A program made the position numbers and the translations under genes. Below are positions 1-9,075 of a DNA stretch of 61,084 bases, in pieces. Below the pieces are notes generated by a model. That model searched no databases. It was not told where the DNA came from and saw only the letters and a list, made by a program, of their open reading frames with translations. The stretch's first letter is position 1; each line of letters begins with the position of its first letter. The DNA is from Nonomuraea antri (lineage in GTDB: Bacteria > Actinomycetota > Actinomycetes > Streptosporangiales > Streptosporangiaceae): assembly GCF_013283785.1 (NCBI RefSeq), contig NZ_JABCPZ010000038.1:1-61084 (forward strand), given 5' to 3'.

Positions 1-1233
1 GGGCCATACCGGGACGTCGCCGGGCTCGGCCGGGCGGCCGCCGCCGGGCTGGGTGACGTTCGGGTCGAACAGCGGCGCGGGTGTGGCGCGGCCTGATCCG
101 ACCTGGTCACGGCGTAGCGGAGGCGACGGCGGGGCGGTGGGAGGGGGAGGCACCGGCGCGGACATTGGCATGGGCGCGGTGTCCTTCTCGCCGATGCTCA
201 GGTTCCTGGCGTCCGGTCCGCGAGTGTCCGCTCCGCGAGTGTCCGGTCCATGGGCGTCTGGCCCGTGGGGGGTAGGTCCGTAGGTGGCAGATCCGCTGGT
301 GTCCGGTCCCCGGGTGTCCGGGCCGTGAGTGTCCGGGCCCCGGGTGTCCAGGTCGCGGGCGTTCGGGTCGAAGTAGTGGGCGGCCTGGGGCAGGCCATCG
401 AGGCCGGTGGCGGGTGGTCCGAAGAAGCGGGCCAGGTCCGGCTCGTCGGCGTCGGGCTCGGCCTCCAGCTCGCCCGTGGCGGCCGGCCATGGTGGCACCG
501 GGTTCGGGTCGGTGACCGGGGCGGGCCAGACCGGCATGCCGGCTGCGGCGGCGGTGAACGCCGGCGGCGGATCCCACGTCGGGTGCCCGCCCGCGCCTGA
601 CTCAGGCGCCGCCCACCTGGGCTGCTGGACCGCGTCCGACTCAGGTGCCGCCCACGGCGGCTGCTCGGACCCACTTGTCTCAGGCGCCCACCTGGTGGGT
701 TCGGACGCACCTGGCTCGGGCGCCCACCTGGTCTCTTTGGACGCGCCTGGCTCGGGTGCCCACCTGGGCTGCTCGGACGGGTCTGTCCCGGCGGTCCACC
801 TGGTCTCTTCAGGCGCACCTGCCGCACGAGCCCGCTCGGACGCGCCCGCCTCGACAGCCCACCGGGGCTGTTCGGCGATGCCGGTCTCGGCGACCCAGCT
901 AGGCTGCTCGGGTACGACGGGGTCGGGCGTCCAGCCGGGCTCGTCGGGTTCGACGTCCTCGGCGTCCGCGAACCAGTCGTAGGCCGTCGCGTCGTCACCC
1001 GAGACCTCCCACGGCTGCGTGCCGGGGAAGGCGGGCAGCTGCGGCAGCTCGGACGTCTCGTCGTCCGGGCTGGTCAGCCCGGGCGGCGGCCCGTGGAAGA
1101 CGGGGATGGGATGCTCGCCCGTCGATTCGTTGTGCCCGTCGGTCTGACCGAAGCTCGGCGGGGGCGTCGCCGGTGCGACCGAGCCGTCGGCTTCCCTGCG
1201 ATCGTGCTCAGACCCGGGTTCCTGGCCACGCAT
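1..1233 (-). CDS. Repeat-rich, proline-rich protein of unknown function (3' end outside window)
   Basis: An open frame of 411 codons runs from an ATG at 1233 to the window edge with no stop, so the C-terminus is missing. The product is acidic, rich in Pro, Gly and Ala, with no signal peptide or membrane segment, and looks disordered throughout. Residues about 109-219 hold roughly nine imperfect 12-residue units resembling EQPRWAPEPGAS. Residues about 295-342 hold about ten 5-residue units such as GPDTR and GPDTH. Residues 359-372 are a proline run. An AGG lies about 9 bases before the ATG. I do not recognise the family. Mycobacteria keep ESX-4 genes beside rplM-rpsI, so a long disordered N-terminus of a secretion-associated (EspI/ParA-like) protein is possible, but this is a guess. 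Confidence 0.7.
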   Translation of the reverse strand, partial: MRGQEPGSEHDRREADGSVAPATPPPSFGQTDGHNESTGEHPIPVFHGPPPGLTSPDDETSELPQLPAFPGTQPWEVSGDDATAYDWFADAEDVEPDEPGWTPDPVVPEQPSWVAETGIAEQPRWAVEAGASERARAAGAPEETRWTAGTDPSEQPRWAPEPGASKETRWAPEPGASEPTRWAPETSGSEQPPWAAPESDAVQQPRWAAPESGAGGHPTWDPPPAFTAAAAGMPVWPAPVTDPNPVPPWPAATGELEAEPDADEPDLARFFGPPATGLDGLPQAAHYFDPNARDLDTRGPDTHGPDTRGPDTSGSATYGPTPHGPDAHGPDTRGADTRGPDARNLSIGEKDTAPMPMSAPVPPPPTAPPSPPLRRDQVGSGRATPAPLFDPNVTQPGGGRPAEPGDVPVWP

Positions 1234-1260
1234 AAGGGCGAGCCTAGCGAGAGACGCGAG

Positions 1261-1285
1261 ATCGTTATATGCGTATGGGCGTTCC
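1261..1285 (-). promoter_or_regulatory. Possible promoter of the repeat-rich gene
   Basis: On the minus strand GGAAC (1285-1281) is followed after 16 bases by CGAT (1264-1261), which resembles the GGAAC-N16-CGTT type used by some ECF sigma factors. The overlapping TATAAC at 1269-1264 could instead be a -10 box of the housekeeping type, but I see no good -35 for it. The ATG at 1233 lies about 28 bases downstream. Confidence 0.3.
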
Positions 1286-1335
1286 CGGTCGCTGCGGCCG
1301 TCCTGTTTGGGGGGTTAACTTGCCGAAGACCCCTT

Positions 1336-2232
1336 TCAAACTGCAGGGCTGCCAGTCACGCTCCGGTGTTCGAGCGCCTTGAACACGGTCGCCTTGGTGA
1401 TGTCGTCGACCGCCTGGAACAGCAGCTTGGAGCCCTTCTTGTCCGGCTTGCTGCCGTCCTTGTTCTGGAACCACACCAGGATCGCGTAGTGGCCGTGGGT
1501 CCAGACCTTGGCGCCACCGCTGCCCGAGCCGAGGAACTTGGTGACCTCGTCCTTGCCGGCCAGCGGCTTGACGTAGCTCTTGGAGCTGCCCGCGGCGGCG
1601 ACCTTGCCGGCGGTGCCGCTGGTCTTGAGGTTGGCGACGCCGACCGTGCCGATCACCTTGCCCGCCTTGTCGCGGAAGCTGGCGCGGATGAACTGGGTGC
1701 ACTTGCCGGACTTGAGCGCCTTCTGGAGCTTGTCGCCGAGCACCCCGTCGGTGCACTTCTTGTCTTTGCTGGTGATCGTCATCTCGTACGAGCGGCCGGT
1801 GACCGTGAACTTCTTCGCCGCGAACAGCTCCTTGACGGTGAGCGGTTCCGGGTCGTTCTCGCGGTCGACGGCGTAGCCGTACTTGCCGGTGGGGCCCGAG
1901 GGCAGGGGCGCGGACGAGTGGCGGGCCGCGCTCGCGGCGCTCGGGTCGGCGCCGCCGGACTTCCACATGATCACAATGCCGCCCACGAGCAGAGCCAGCA
2001 CCACGACACCGCCGACGGCGAACCAGAGCGGCCCGCGCGAGGAGCCGCCCTCGTCGTAGGGGCTCCACATCCGGCTCTGCTGGCCGGCGGCACCGTCCTG
2101 CTCGGAGCCCGCGGGACCGGCGGCACCGGCAGTGGCGGCAGCGGCGGCGGCCTGCTGCTCCTTGCGCTCCTTGCGCGAGCGGCGTGGGGTGCTGTCGTCC
2201 GTGCTGCTTTCACTCTGCTCGGGGAAACCCAT
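1336..2232 (-). CDS. Single-pass membrane-anchored protein of unknown function
   Basis: 298 aa. Residues 1-67 are a charged, Ala/Gly-rich cytoplasmic segment. Residues about 69-90 form one clear membrane helix (LWFAVGGVVVLALLVGGIVI), and the remaining ~205 residues should lie outside the cell. The outer domain has two cysteines (in KKCTDG and GKCTQF) that could form a disulfide, and ends in short strands around residues 245-285. It resembles the conserved, functionally unassigned membrane proteins of Streptosporangiales; I assign no activity. Its ATG lies 24 bases after the stop of the CAP-domain gene, so the two are probably co-transcribed away from rplM. Confidence 0.8.
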   Translation of the reverse strand: MGFPEQSESSTDDSTPRRSRKERKEQQAAAAAATAGAAGPAGSEQDGAAGQQSRMWSPYDEGGSSRGPLWFAVGGVVVLALLVGGIVIMWKSGGADPSAASAARHSSAPLPSGPTGKYGYAVDRENDPEPLTVKELFAAKKFTVTGRSYEMTITSKDKKCTDGVLGDKLQKALKSGKCTQFIRASFRDKAGKVIGTVGVANLKTSGTAGKVAAAGSSKSYVKPLAGKDEVTKFLGSGSGGAKVWTHGHYAILVWFQNKDGSKPDKKGSKLLFQAVDDITKATVFKALEHRSVTGSPAV

Positions 2233-2256
2233 GCGGAGACATTACCGTGACGAACG

Positions 2257-3021
2257 TCATCGGGTTCCGAAGTCCTGGGTCCACCATGGGCCGTTCGGGC
2301 CGGAGGCCACGCCGACGCCGATCGCGCGCAGGCCGCAGTCGAGGATGTTCTTGCGGTGGTCGGGGCTGTCGAGCCAGCCGCGCACGGCCTCGTCGGCGGT
2401 GGCGTAGCCGTTGCCGATGTTCTCCGCGGCGCCCCACGGGTAGCCCGCGCGCTCCATCCGGTCCCAGGGGGAGGCGCCGTCGGGCGAGGCGTGCGTGAGC
2501 GCGCCGGCCCTGGCCATCTCCAGCGAGTGCGTACGGGCGCTGGCCGCCAGCCTGCCGTCGACCCGCAGCGGGGCGCAGCCGTGCTTGGCCCTGGCCGCGT
2601 TGGTGAGCGAGACGACCTTGGCGGCCAGCCCGGGGATCACCGCGACGCGCTGCCCGTCGTCCTGGTCGCCGAGGACCTGGGTGGGGTCGTCGAGCGCGTC
2701 GTAGCCGGAGATCTGGTCCTTTGGCGGCCTGGTGGGCTTGACCGTGGTCTTGCCGCGGGCCGTGGGGTTGGGCGTGGCCCTGGCGATGCGGCCCGCGTTC
2801 GGCTGCATCTTGCGCGGCTGCTGCTGGGGCGGCTGCTCGCGGGCGGCCGCGGGCGGGGCGGTCTGGCTGAGGTAGACGTGGCCGGCCGGCTCGGGGTCGT
2901 CGCTCAGCCGGCCGATCAGCACGCCGGTGAAGAGAGCCGACATGAGGCAGGCCAGCACACCCAGGCGGTTCCGGCGCAGAGAGCTCCGCTGGGTTTGCCG
3001 GGTGTGAAAGTACTGCCACAT
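2257..3021 (-). CDS. CAP (SCP/PR-1/YkwD-like) domain protein, membrane anchored
   Basis: 254 aa. An N-terminal basic stretch and a hydrophobic segment at about residues 20-38 (LGVLACLMSALFTGVLIG) act as signal or anchor. A Pro/Gln-rich linker follows to about residue 115. The CAP domain fills residues 130-254: it opens with VVSLTNAARAKHG, has SLEMARAG..LTHASPDG, the AAENIG motif, WLDSPDHRKNIL and ends WWTQDFG, the usual order in bacterial CAP proteins. These proteins are extracytoplasmic; the bacterial role is mostly unknown (cell wall or lipid related in some). It is first in a minus-strand unit divergent from rplM. Confidence 0.9.
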   Translation of the reverse strand: MWQYFHTRQTQRSSLRRNRLGVLACLMSALFTGVLIGRLSDDPEPAGHVYLSQTAPPAAAREQPPQQQPRKMQPNAGRIARATPNPTARGKTTVKPTRPPKDQISGYDALDDPTQVLGDQDDGQRVAVIPGLAAKVVSLTNAARAKHGCAPLRVDGRLAASARTHSLEMARAGALTHASPDGASPWDRMERAGYPWGAAENIGNGYATADEAVRGWLDSPDHRKNILDCGLRAIGVGVASGPNGPWWTQDFGTR

Positions 3022-3128
3022 ACCGCAGTCAACGATAGGGATGTCAGGTCGTGGGGAAGAAGGGGTCCCAGGGAACCGAAATCGAACCGTTCTATGTCCG
3101 GTAGACTCACGGCAGGGTTACCGGTCTT

Positions 3129-3158
3129 TTGACCAGCACGCCTGCGGGCGGGTAACCT
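3129..3158 (+). promoter_or_regulatory. Promoter of rplM-rpsI
   Basis: TTGACC (3129-3134), 18-base spacer, TAACCT (3153-3158). This predicts a start near 3165 and a leader of about 160 bases before the GTG of rplM. Within that leader a 7-bp hairpin (GCTGTCG at 3276-3282 with CGACAGC at 3287-3293) sits about 33 bases before the start codon. Ribosomal operons are often controlled by their leader RNA, but I cannot match this one to a known L13 leader. Confidence 0.5.
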
Positions 3159-3326
3159 AATCGTTCGTTGTGTGCATAGGTCCAGCGCGACCGATGCGCG
3201 GCGCGTCCGGCGTCATCTCCCGTAGTGGAGACGGAAGGTCCGGGCCGTCGTGTGCCCGCACCGACCGACCATGTAGCTGTCGCATCCGACAGCGCCGAAG
3301 ACGCGAGCATAAAGAAGGCTACGACC

Positions 3327-3770
3327 GTGCGCACGTACTCACCGAAGCCCGCCGACGTCCAGCGTCAGTGGTACGTCATCGACGCGACCGATGTCGTGCT
3401 GGGCCGGCTGGCCAGCCACGTCGCGACCCTGCTCCGCGGCAAGCACAAGCCGATCTTCGCGAACCACGTCGACACCGGTGACTTCGTCATCGTCATCAAC
3501 GCGGACAAGATCGCGCTGAGCGGCAACAAGCTTGAGCAGAAGAAGGCTTACCGCCACTCGGGCTACCCGGGCGGTCTGCGTTCCGTCAGCTACGGCGAGC
3601 TCATGGAGAAGCGGCCGGAGAAGGCCGTCGAGAAGGCCGTCAAGGGCATGCTGCCGAAGAACTCCCTCGGCCGGAAGATGGCCAAGAAGCTGAAGGTCTA
3701 CGCGGGTTCTGAGCACCCGCACCAGGCCCAGCGGCCGGTGCCGTTCGAGATCACCCAGATCGCCCAGTAG
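3327..3770 (+). CDS. rplM: 50S ribosomal protein L13 (uL13)
   Basis: 147 aa when started at the GTG at 3327, the usual length in actinobacteria. The frame is open further upstream, but the GTG is preceded by AAGAAGG (3312-3318) and gives the conserved N-terminus [20 protein letters not shown]. Diagnostic stretches include [19 protein letters not shown], the HSGYPGGL loop and ML.KN.LGRKM. uL13 is an early-assembling protein of the 50S subunit that binds 23S rRNA. rpsI starts 26 bases after its stop, the normal rplM-rpsI operon. Confidence 0.98.
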   Translation: MRTYSPKPADVQRQWYVIDATDVVLGRLASHVATLLRGKHKPIFANHVDTGDFVIVINADKIALSGNKLEQKKAYRHSGYPGGLRSVSYGELMEKRPEKAVEKAVKGMLPKNSLGRKMAKKLKVYAGSEHPHQAQRPVPFEITQIAQ

Positions 3771-3796
3771 TAGTTCGAAAGAGTTAGAGGAGAACC

Positions 3797-4318
3797 GTGG
3801 CTGAGCCCACCGGTGTCGAGACGGCCGTCGAGGCCGAGCTGGAGGACTACTCCGGCGAGGACTTCCCGTCCGAGTACACCACCGAGTCCGCTGCCAGCGC
3901 TGACGCTCCCGTGCGCAAGCCCGTCACCACGGGCAACTCGTACGGCACCGGCCGCCGCAAGGAGGCGATCGCCCGCGTGCGCATCGTCCCCGGCACCGGC
4001 AAGTGGACGATCAACGGTCGTTCGCTTGACGTCTACTTCCCGAACAAGGTCCACCAGCAGATCGTCAACGAGCCCTTCGTGGTGCTCGGCGCCGAAGAGG
4101 CGTTCGACGTCATCGCCCGCATCGACGGCGGCGGCGTGACCGGCCAGGCCGGTGCGCTGCGCATGGGCCTGTCCCGCGCGCTGGCGATCCTGGACGTCGA
4201 AGTCAACCGCCCGCCGCTGAAGAAGGCCGGCTTCCTCACCCGTGACGCCCGCGCCACGGAGCGGAAGAAGTACGGCCTCAAGAAGGCCCGCAAGGCTCCG
4301 CAGTACAGCAAGCGCTAA
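3797..4318 (+). CDS. rpsI: 30S ribosomal protein S9 (uS9)
   Basis: 173 aa, GTG start preceded by GAGGAGA (3786-3792). The first ~45 residues are an acidic extension ([17 protein letters not shown]) typical of actinobacterial S9. The conserved core begins at [15 protein letters not shown] and ends with the basic tail [12 protein letters not shown], whose terminal Lys-Arg reaches the P-site tRNA anticodon in 30S structures. Second gene of the ribosomal pair; glmM begins one base after its stop codon. Confidence 0.98.
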   Translation: MAEPTGVETAVEAELEDYSGEDFPSEYTTESAASADAPVRKPVTTGNSYGTGRRKEAIARVRIVPGTGKWTINGRSLDVYFPNKVHQQIVNEPFVVLGAEEAFDVIARIDGGGVTGQAGALRMGLSRALAILDVEVNRPPLKKAGFLTRDARATERKKYGLKKARKAPQYSKR

Positions 4319-4319
4319 G

Positions 4320-5666
4320 TTGGCGCGTCTTTTCGGCACCGACGGGGTACGTGGGGTCGCTGGTCGCGACCTCACCGCCGAGCTTGCCATGGATCTGTCC
4401 GTGGCAGCGGCGCACGTCCTCGGCGATGCAGGCGCGTTCGCCGCTACCGGCCGCCGGCCGGTGGCGGTCGTAGGCCGGGACCCGCGTGCCTCTGGGGAAT
4501 TCCTCGAGGCCGCCGTGGTCGCCGGCCTCGCGTCGTCCGGGGTGGATGTGCTGCGTCTCGGCGTGCTGCCCACTCCGGCCGTCGCGCACCTCACGGCCGC
4601 GCTCGGCGCCGATCTCGGCGTCATGTTGTCGGCGTCGCACAACCCGGCGCCAGACAACGGCATCAAGTTCCTGGCCCGCGGCGGATTCAAGCTGTCCGAC
4701 GCGGTCGAGGACGAGATCGAGCGCAGGCTCGGTGAGAGCTGGAGTTTCCCCGTCGGCTCCTCCGTCGGGCGCGTCCGCGACGCGTACGGCGAGGCCGACC
4801 GTTACATCTCACACGTGCTGACCACGATGAACGGGGCGCTCGACGGTCTGAACATCGTGGTCGACTGCGCGCACGGCGCCGCCCACATGGTCGCGCCGGA
4901 AGCGCTCGTCCGGGCGGGCGCCCGGGTCGAGGCCATCGGCGCCAGGCCCGACGGCCTGAACATCAACGACGGCCACGGCTCGACCCACCTCGACAAGCTC
5001 CGGCAGATCGTCGTCTCGCGCGGCGCCGACCTGGGCGTGGCCTACGACGGCGACGCCGACCGCTGCCTGGCGGTCGACCACACCGGCGCCTACATCGACG
5101 GCGATCACATCATGGCCATCCTGGCCGGCGCGATGCACACCGACGGTCTGCTGGCCCAGAGCACGGTGGTCGCCACCGTGATGTCGAACCTGGGCTTCAA
5201 GCTGGCCATGCGCGAGGCGGGCATCAACGTGATCGAGACCGCGGTCGGCGACCGCTACGTGCTCGAACGCATGAAGTCCGACGGCTACAACCTGGGGGGC
5301 GAGCAGTCGGGTCACGTCATCATGCTCGACCACGCCACCACGGGCGACGGCCTGCTCACCTCGCTGCACCTGCTGTCGGTGGTGGCCAAGTCGGGCGTGA
5401 CGCTCCGGGAGCTGGCCGAGGTGATGACCCCGATGCCGCAGATCCTGATCAACATCAAGGACGTCGACAAGTCCAAGGCGTCCGTGCCGGAGCTGGTCGC
5501 CGCCGTGGCCGAGGCCGAGGCGGAACTCGGTGACACCGGCCGGGTGCTGATCAGGCCGAGCGGCACCGAGCCGATGATCCGCGTCATGGTCGAGGCCGCG
5601 TCGGAGGAACACGCCGGTCTGGTGGCCGGCCGTCTCGCCGACGTGGTGCGCAAGGCCTGCGTCTGA
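4320..5666 (+). CDS. glmM: Phosphoglucosamine mutase
   Basis: 448 aa from a TTG at 4320, one base after the rpsI stop; the N-terminus [12 protein letters not shown] is the conserved start of the family, so this TTG is preferred over in-frame ATGs inside rpsI. It interconverts glucosamine-6-phosphate and glucosamine-1-phosphate for UDP-GlcNAc and peptidoglycan synthesis. Visible motifs: the catalytic phosphoserine loop SASHNP (Ser about 106), metal loop DGDADR, sugar loop GGEQSGH and phosphate loop [12 protein letters not shown]. Full length. Tight spacing indicates coupling to rpsI translation. Confidence 0.97.
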   Translation: MARLFGTDGVRGVAGRDLTAELAMDLSVAAAHVLGDAGAFAATGRRPVAVVGRDPRASGEFLEAAVVAGLASSGVDVLRLGVLPTPAVAHLTAALGADLGVMLSASHNPAPDNGIKFLARGGFKLSDAVEDEIERRLGESWSFPVGSSVGRVRDAYGEADRYISHVLTTMNGALDGLNIVVDCAHGAAHMVAPEALVRAGARVEAIGARPDGLNINDGHGSTHLDKLRQIVVSRGADLGVAYDGDADRCLAVDHTGAYIDGDHIMAILAGAMHTDGLLAQSTVVATVMSNLGFKLAMREAGINVIETAVGDRYVLERMKSDGYNLGGEQSGHVIMLDHATTGDGLLTSLHLLSVVAKSGVTLRELAEVMTPMPQILINIKDVDKSKASVPELVAAVAEAEAELGDTGRVLIRPSGTEPMIRVMVEAASEEHAGLVAGRLADVVRKACV

Positions 5667-5672
5667 GACGTT

Positions 5673-5706
5673 CATCGGGTACGGCACCGGCGTGCCGTAC
5701 CCGATG
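5673..5706. terminator. Bidirectional hairpin between glmM and the sulfotransferase gene
   Basis: A perfect 15-bp inverted repeat (5673-5687 and 5692-5706) with a 4-base loop (cggc) lies between two convergent genes, 6 bases after the glmM stop and 8 bases before the stop of the minus-strand gene. There is no strong T-run on either side, as is common in high-GC actinomycetes. Confidence 0.75.
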
Positions 5707-5714
5707 GCCGGGGC

Positions 5715-6422
5715 TCAGCCCCGGGTGTCGAACGGCGACTCGACGACGCCTTCCGTCATCATCCTGGACAGCATCCGCTGCATCGTCTCGGCCTCGTTCA
5801 GGTGCGGGAACGGCTCGTCGGGTACGTCGACGCCGAGGAACCGGCACAGCGGCTCCCAGCCCTCACGCACGTCGAACACCAGCAGCCGGTCGGCCGGCGC
5901 GCTCTCCTTGACCTCGGCGACGTGCCGCTCGAACGCCGCCAGGGCCACCTTTTCTTCCGGTACGCCCTGGCCGTACTCCCAGCCGGTCTCGAACGTCTCG
6001 TTGCCGATCAGGTCGAGTACCGGCGCGAGTCTGCCGAAGGCGTCGAGCAGAGCGGTGGCGGCGGGTGGCCGGTCGTCGGCCGGCTGCCGCATGGCGGGGC
6101 CGGACGCGAGCAGCTTCTGCATGCTCAGGTACCACCGATGCGGATCGCGCACGGTCAGCACGATCTTCGCCTCGGGGAAGGCCTCCGCCTGCTGCCGCCA
6201 GAAGTGGCTGGCCGGCCAGTCTTGGCTCGATCGGTAGCCGGCGAACACCTCGTTCCAGTCGACCGGGCCGCCGGATGCGGTGGGCAGCCACCGATCGACG
6301 TGCTCGGGTTGCGTGAGGATCTCGAACATGTGATAACAAGGCCCGAATCCCAGCCGTTCCAGCGCGGCCTTCATCGAGGTCGTTCCGGTGCGTGGGAATC
6401 CCGCGCCGATCACCTGTAACAC
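5715..6422 (-). CDS. Sulfotransferase family protein
   Basis: 235 aa. GTG start at 6422 is set by GGAGGG five bases upstream. The N-terminal PRTGTTS is the P-loop-like 5'-phosphosulfate loop of PAPS-dependent sulfotransferases, and VRDPHRWYLSMQ matches the 3'-phosphate binding motif; the C-terminal region LLVFDVREGWEPLCRFLG is typical of the short bacterial branch. The acceptor substrate cannot be read from the sequence. It stands alone between convergent glmM and the ABC operon and has its own promoter upstream. Confidence 0.88.
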   Translation of the reverse strand: MLQVIGAGFPRTGTTSMKAALERLGFGPCYHMFEILTQPEHVDRWLPTASGGPVDWNEVFAGYRSSQDWPASHFWRQQAEAFPEAKIVLTVRDPHRWYLSMQKLLASGPAMRQPADDRPPAATALLDAFGRLAPVLDLIGNETFETGWEYGQGVPEEKVALAAFERHVAEVKESAPADRLLVFDVREGWEPLCRFLGVDVPDEPFPHLNEAETMQRMLSRMMTEGVVESPFDTRG

Positions 6423-6484
6423 GTTTGCCCTCCGTGCCGTCCGTGTTGTCCGTGTCGTTCCGGTTTGCTCGTGGATCCGCCGCG

Positions 6485-6513
6485 AACGTACGTGAGGCAG
6501 GAGTGGAATTCAA
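6485..6513 (-). promoter_or_regulatory. Promoter of the sulfotransferase gene
   Basis: On the minus strand TTGAAT (6513-6508), a 17-base spacer and TACGTT (6490-6485) form a good sigma-70-type promoter. The predicted transcript begins near 6478, about 55 bases before the GTG. A short run of imperfect 9-base repeats (gtccgtgt type, about 6432-6465) lies in the leader. Confidence 0.5.
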
Positions 6514-6540
6514 CACTTGCTTATTTTCCGGATGTCCGGG

Positions 6541-7257
6541 TCACTCGTCCCCGGTGAGGGAGAACGAGCGCAGCCGCAGGCCCGCCCAGAACACCGCGCC
6601 CACGGTCACCACGATCAGGGCGGGGATCGCGAACCCCATCGTGACCTCGGCCTTCAGGAACGGTGAGGTGGTGATCTGGTCGGCGATGGTCTGGCCCCAC
6701 TGCTGGATGGAGAACTTGCGCGCGCCGGGCAGGAAACCGCCCACCACGCTCTCCCACACCAGCGCGTAGATGATGCCGATGGCCACGGCGTGCCGGGTGA
6801 CGACGCCGAGCAGCAGGAAGACGGCCGCGTACGCGACGCCCGCCACCAGCGTGCCCAGGGCGTAGCCGGTGGCCAGGCCCTCTTCGTTGCCGACCAGCAG
6901 CCAGGCCGCCAGGTACGAGGGAATCGCCGCGAAGACCGCCAGCAGCGAGGCCGCCACCAGGAACTTCGTCTGCGCGATGACCGGGCGGGAGATCGGCTTC
7001 GACACCAGATGGATGATCGTGCCGTCGTCGATCTCGGGCGCGATGACGCCGGTGCCGGCGATCACGCCGAGCAGCGGCAGCATCGTGCTGATCGCGAACT
7101 TGTCCATGAGGATCCAGGCCGAGCGCTGGTCGCCGCTGCCCACCAGGCGCAGCAGCACGGCCAGGCCGATCAGGACCAGGGGCAGCAACAGGAGCAGGAT
7201 GATCCGCCGCCGCCCCAGCAGCGCGCGGTAGGTGATGCCGGCGACCACGGTGTTCAT
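6541..7257 (-). CDS. ABC transporter permease (ABC-2 type)
   Basis: 238 aa, about six membrane helices: residues ~19-38, ~55-78, ~100-122, ~128-152, ~153-172 and ~205-227. The sequence DGTIIHLVSKPISRPVIAQTKF between the second and third helices is the usual cytoplasmic elbow of ABC-2 permeases. It is the last gene of a four-gene minus-strand operon (ATPase, permease, ATPase, permease), 46 bases after the second ATPase, and probably pairs with it. Substrate unknown. Confidence 0.88.
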   Translation of the reverse strand: MNTVVAGITYRALLGRRRIILLLLLPLVLIGLAVLLRLVGSGDQRSAWILMDKFAISTMLPLLGVIAGTGVIAPEIDDGTIIHLVSKPISRPVIAQTKFLVAASLLAVFAAIPSYLAAWLLVGNEEGLATGYALGTLVAGVAYAAVFLLLGVVTRHAVAIGIIYALVWESVVGGFLPGARKFSIQQWGQTIADQITTSPFLKAEVTMGFAIPALIVVTVGAVFWAGLRLRSFSLTGDE

Positions 7258-7303
7258 GGCCTCACTCCGTTCGGCGGCTCGGTCGCTGGATTGCGCGGAT
7301 TCA

Positions 7304-8218
7304 TCAGCTGCTCCGGTTGATCAGGTAGGAGAAGACGCTCTCCAGGTCTTCGTCGGCGGGGGAGACCTGGTGCAGGTGGACGTCTTCGGCGCGGGCGACC
7401 TTGGGCAGCAGCCTGGCGAAGCGGCGCAGCTCGCCGGCCTGGACCTCCAGCCCGTCGGGGGTGAGCGTGACGCCGCCGGTGGAGTCGTCGCGGATGAGGG
7501 CGGCGGCGAGCCTCCTGTCGTCGCTGGACCTGATCTTGAACAGGTGGGGCCGATCGGTCATCAGCCGCCTGATCTCGCGGAAGTTGCCCGAGGCCGCGTG
7601 CCGGCCGGACACCAGCACCTCGATGTGCTGGGCGACCCGCTCGACCTCCTCCAGGATGTGGGAGCTGAACAGGATCGTCTTGCCCGCCGTGCCCATGGCC
7701 TTGATCAGGTCCATCAGGTGCAGGCGCTGGCGGGGGTCCATGCCGTTGAACGGTTCGTCGAGCAGTAAGACGGGCGGGTCGTGGACGAGCGCGGCGGCCA
7801 CCTTCACCCGCTGGCGCATGCCCTTGGAGTAGGTCTCGACCCGGCGGTCTTTGGGGTCTTCCATCTCGACCGTGGCCAGCGCCTTGCGTGCGGCCTCCTC
7901 GGGATCGGGCAGGCCGTGCAGCTTGGCGGCCGACAGGACGAACTGCCAGCCGGTCAGGAAGCCGTACACGCCTTCCCGCTCGGGGACCAGGCCGATGTTG
8001 CGGTAGATGTGGTGGTTCTTCCAGACCGGGCGGCCGTCGAGCGTGACCGTGCCGCCAGACGGCGCCAGGAAGCCGGCCATCAGGTGCAGCAGGGTGGACT
8101 TGCCCGCGCCGTTCGGCCCGAGCAGGCCCGTGACGCCGGGGCCGATCGTCATCGTGACGTCGTTGACCGCCACCACGTTGCCGTACCAGCGCGAGACCTG
8201 CGAAAGTTCGATCTTCAT
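7304..8218 (-). CDS. ABC transporter ATP-binding protein
   Basis: 304 aa from the ATG at 8218, which overlaps the TGA of the upstream permease (ATGA); the open frame continues further upstream, but that part is antisense-like and lies inside the permease. Walker A GPNGAGKST, signature YSKGMRQRVK, Walker B VLLLDEPFNGMD and the H-loop FSSHIL are all present. The C-terminal ~80 residues form the extra domain common in ABC-2 exporters. Second ATPase of the operon, most likely partnered with the permease at 6541-7257. Confidence 0.95.
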   Translation of the reverse strand: MKIELSQVSRWYGNVVAVNDVTMTIGPGVTGLLGPNGAGKSTLLHLMAGFLAPSGGTVTLDGRPVWKNHHIYRNIGLVPEREGVYGFLTGWQFVLSAAKLHGLPDPEEAARKALATVEMEDPKDRRVETYSKGMRQRVKVAAALVHDPPVLLLDEPFNGMDPRQRLHLMDLIKAMGTAGKTILFSSHILEEVERVAQHIEVLVSGRHAASGNFREIRRLMTDRPHLFKIRSSDDRRLAAALIRDDSTGGVTLTPDGLEVQAGELRRFARLLPKVARAEDVHLHQVSPADEDLESVFSYLINRSS

Positions 8219-9075
8219 CGCGCGGCCGCCTTCCTGTAGCGCAGCGCCAGCGCGCCGATCGCGAGGACGATGAGCGCCGCCGTGATCAGCGCCGAGGCCG
8301 GCCCTGACGGGTAGTCGCCGCCCTCGATGGCGTGCGACGGCGTGTCGAACAACCACGACTGCACCGAGTCGACCAGCCAGAACGGGTTCATCAGCCAGGC
8401 CCACGAGGCGGCGCTCTCGTTGCCGGTGGCCTCCATGGCGCCGTAGATGATCGGCACGGAGGCGAAGCTCAGCAGGTACACGGTGATCACCGAGGCCACG
8501 CCGAGCCCGCGCCTGGGCGTGAACGAGGCCAGCGCCAGCCCGAAGGACGACATCAGCACCGACAACAGCAGCGCCATCGCCATCGCGCCCAGGTATTCCT
8601 TGGTGGCCACCGGCTGCTTCAGATCGACCAGCAGTTCGCCGACGAAGACCAGCGTCAGCGGCACCGCGATGAGCAGGAACATGGCCACGGTCATCGCGGC
8701 GACCTTGGCCGTGACGTATTCAGTGACCGAGACGGGCCGCGACAGGTACAGCGGCAGCACCCGGTGGCGCAGGTCGGGCGCGACCACGGTGGGCGCCTGC
8801 GCGGCCAGGAAGATCGCCACGACCGCCTGCATGACCACCGCGAACGCGCTGTACGGGATGCCGCGCTGATTGGCCATGGCCATGAGGGCCACCGACACGA
8901 TCGCGGGCAGCAGCATGATGACGAACAGCGAGAACGGCATGATCTTGCTGCGGGCGGTGCGCCCGAGCCCGAAGACGCCGCGCAGGCTGTGCACGGCCAG
9001 CGCCCTGGTCGAGTAGCCGCGGCCCAGCCGCGGGCCCTCGTAGTGGCGATAGCCGATGTCGTAGATCTCAGACAC
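8215..9075 (-). CDS. ABC transporter permease (ABC-2 type)
   Basis: 286 aa. The N-terminus MSEIYDIGYRHYEGPRLGR is a cytoplasmic start seen in actinobacterial ABC-2 permeases. About six helices follow (roughly residues 47-66, 78-99, 127-152, 165-190, 200-218 and 255-276), with LYLSRPVSVTEYVTAK before the third. Its start overlaps the first ATPase by 8 bases and its end overlaps the second ATPase by 4, so translation is coupled throughout. Confidence 0.88.
   Translation of the reverse strand: MSEIYDIGYRHYEGPRLGRGYSTRALAVHSLRGVFGLGRTARSKIMPFSLFVIMLLPAIVSVALMAMANQRGIPYSAFAVVMQAVVAIFLAAQAPTVVAPDLRHRVLPLYLSRPVSVTEYVTAKVAAMTVAMFLLIAVPLTLVFVGELLVDLKQPVATKEYLGAMAMALLLSVLMSSFGLALASFTPRRGLGVASVITVYLLSFASVPIIYGAMEATGNESAASWAWLMNPFWLVDSVQSWLFDTPSHAIEGGDYPSGPASALITAALIVLAIGALALRYRKAAAR

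Noticed and set aside
577..909. 36-bp tandem repeats considered as a CRISPR array
   Set aside because: Units are directly adjacent with no spacers and keep the reading frame, so they are coding repeats.
407..982. Plus-strand frame with repeated SGAHL units
   Set aside because: It is the reverse image of the 12-residue repeats of the minus-strand gene, which has the better composition and an upstream promoter candidate.
5673..5706. Perfect hairpin considered as an operator
   Set aside because: Its position between two convergent stop codons fits a bidirectional terminator.
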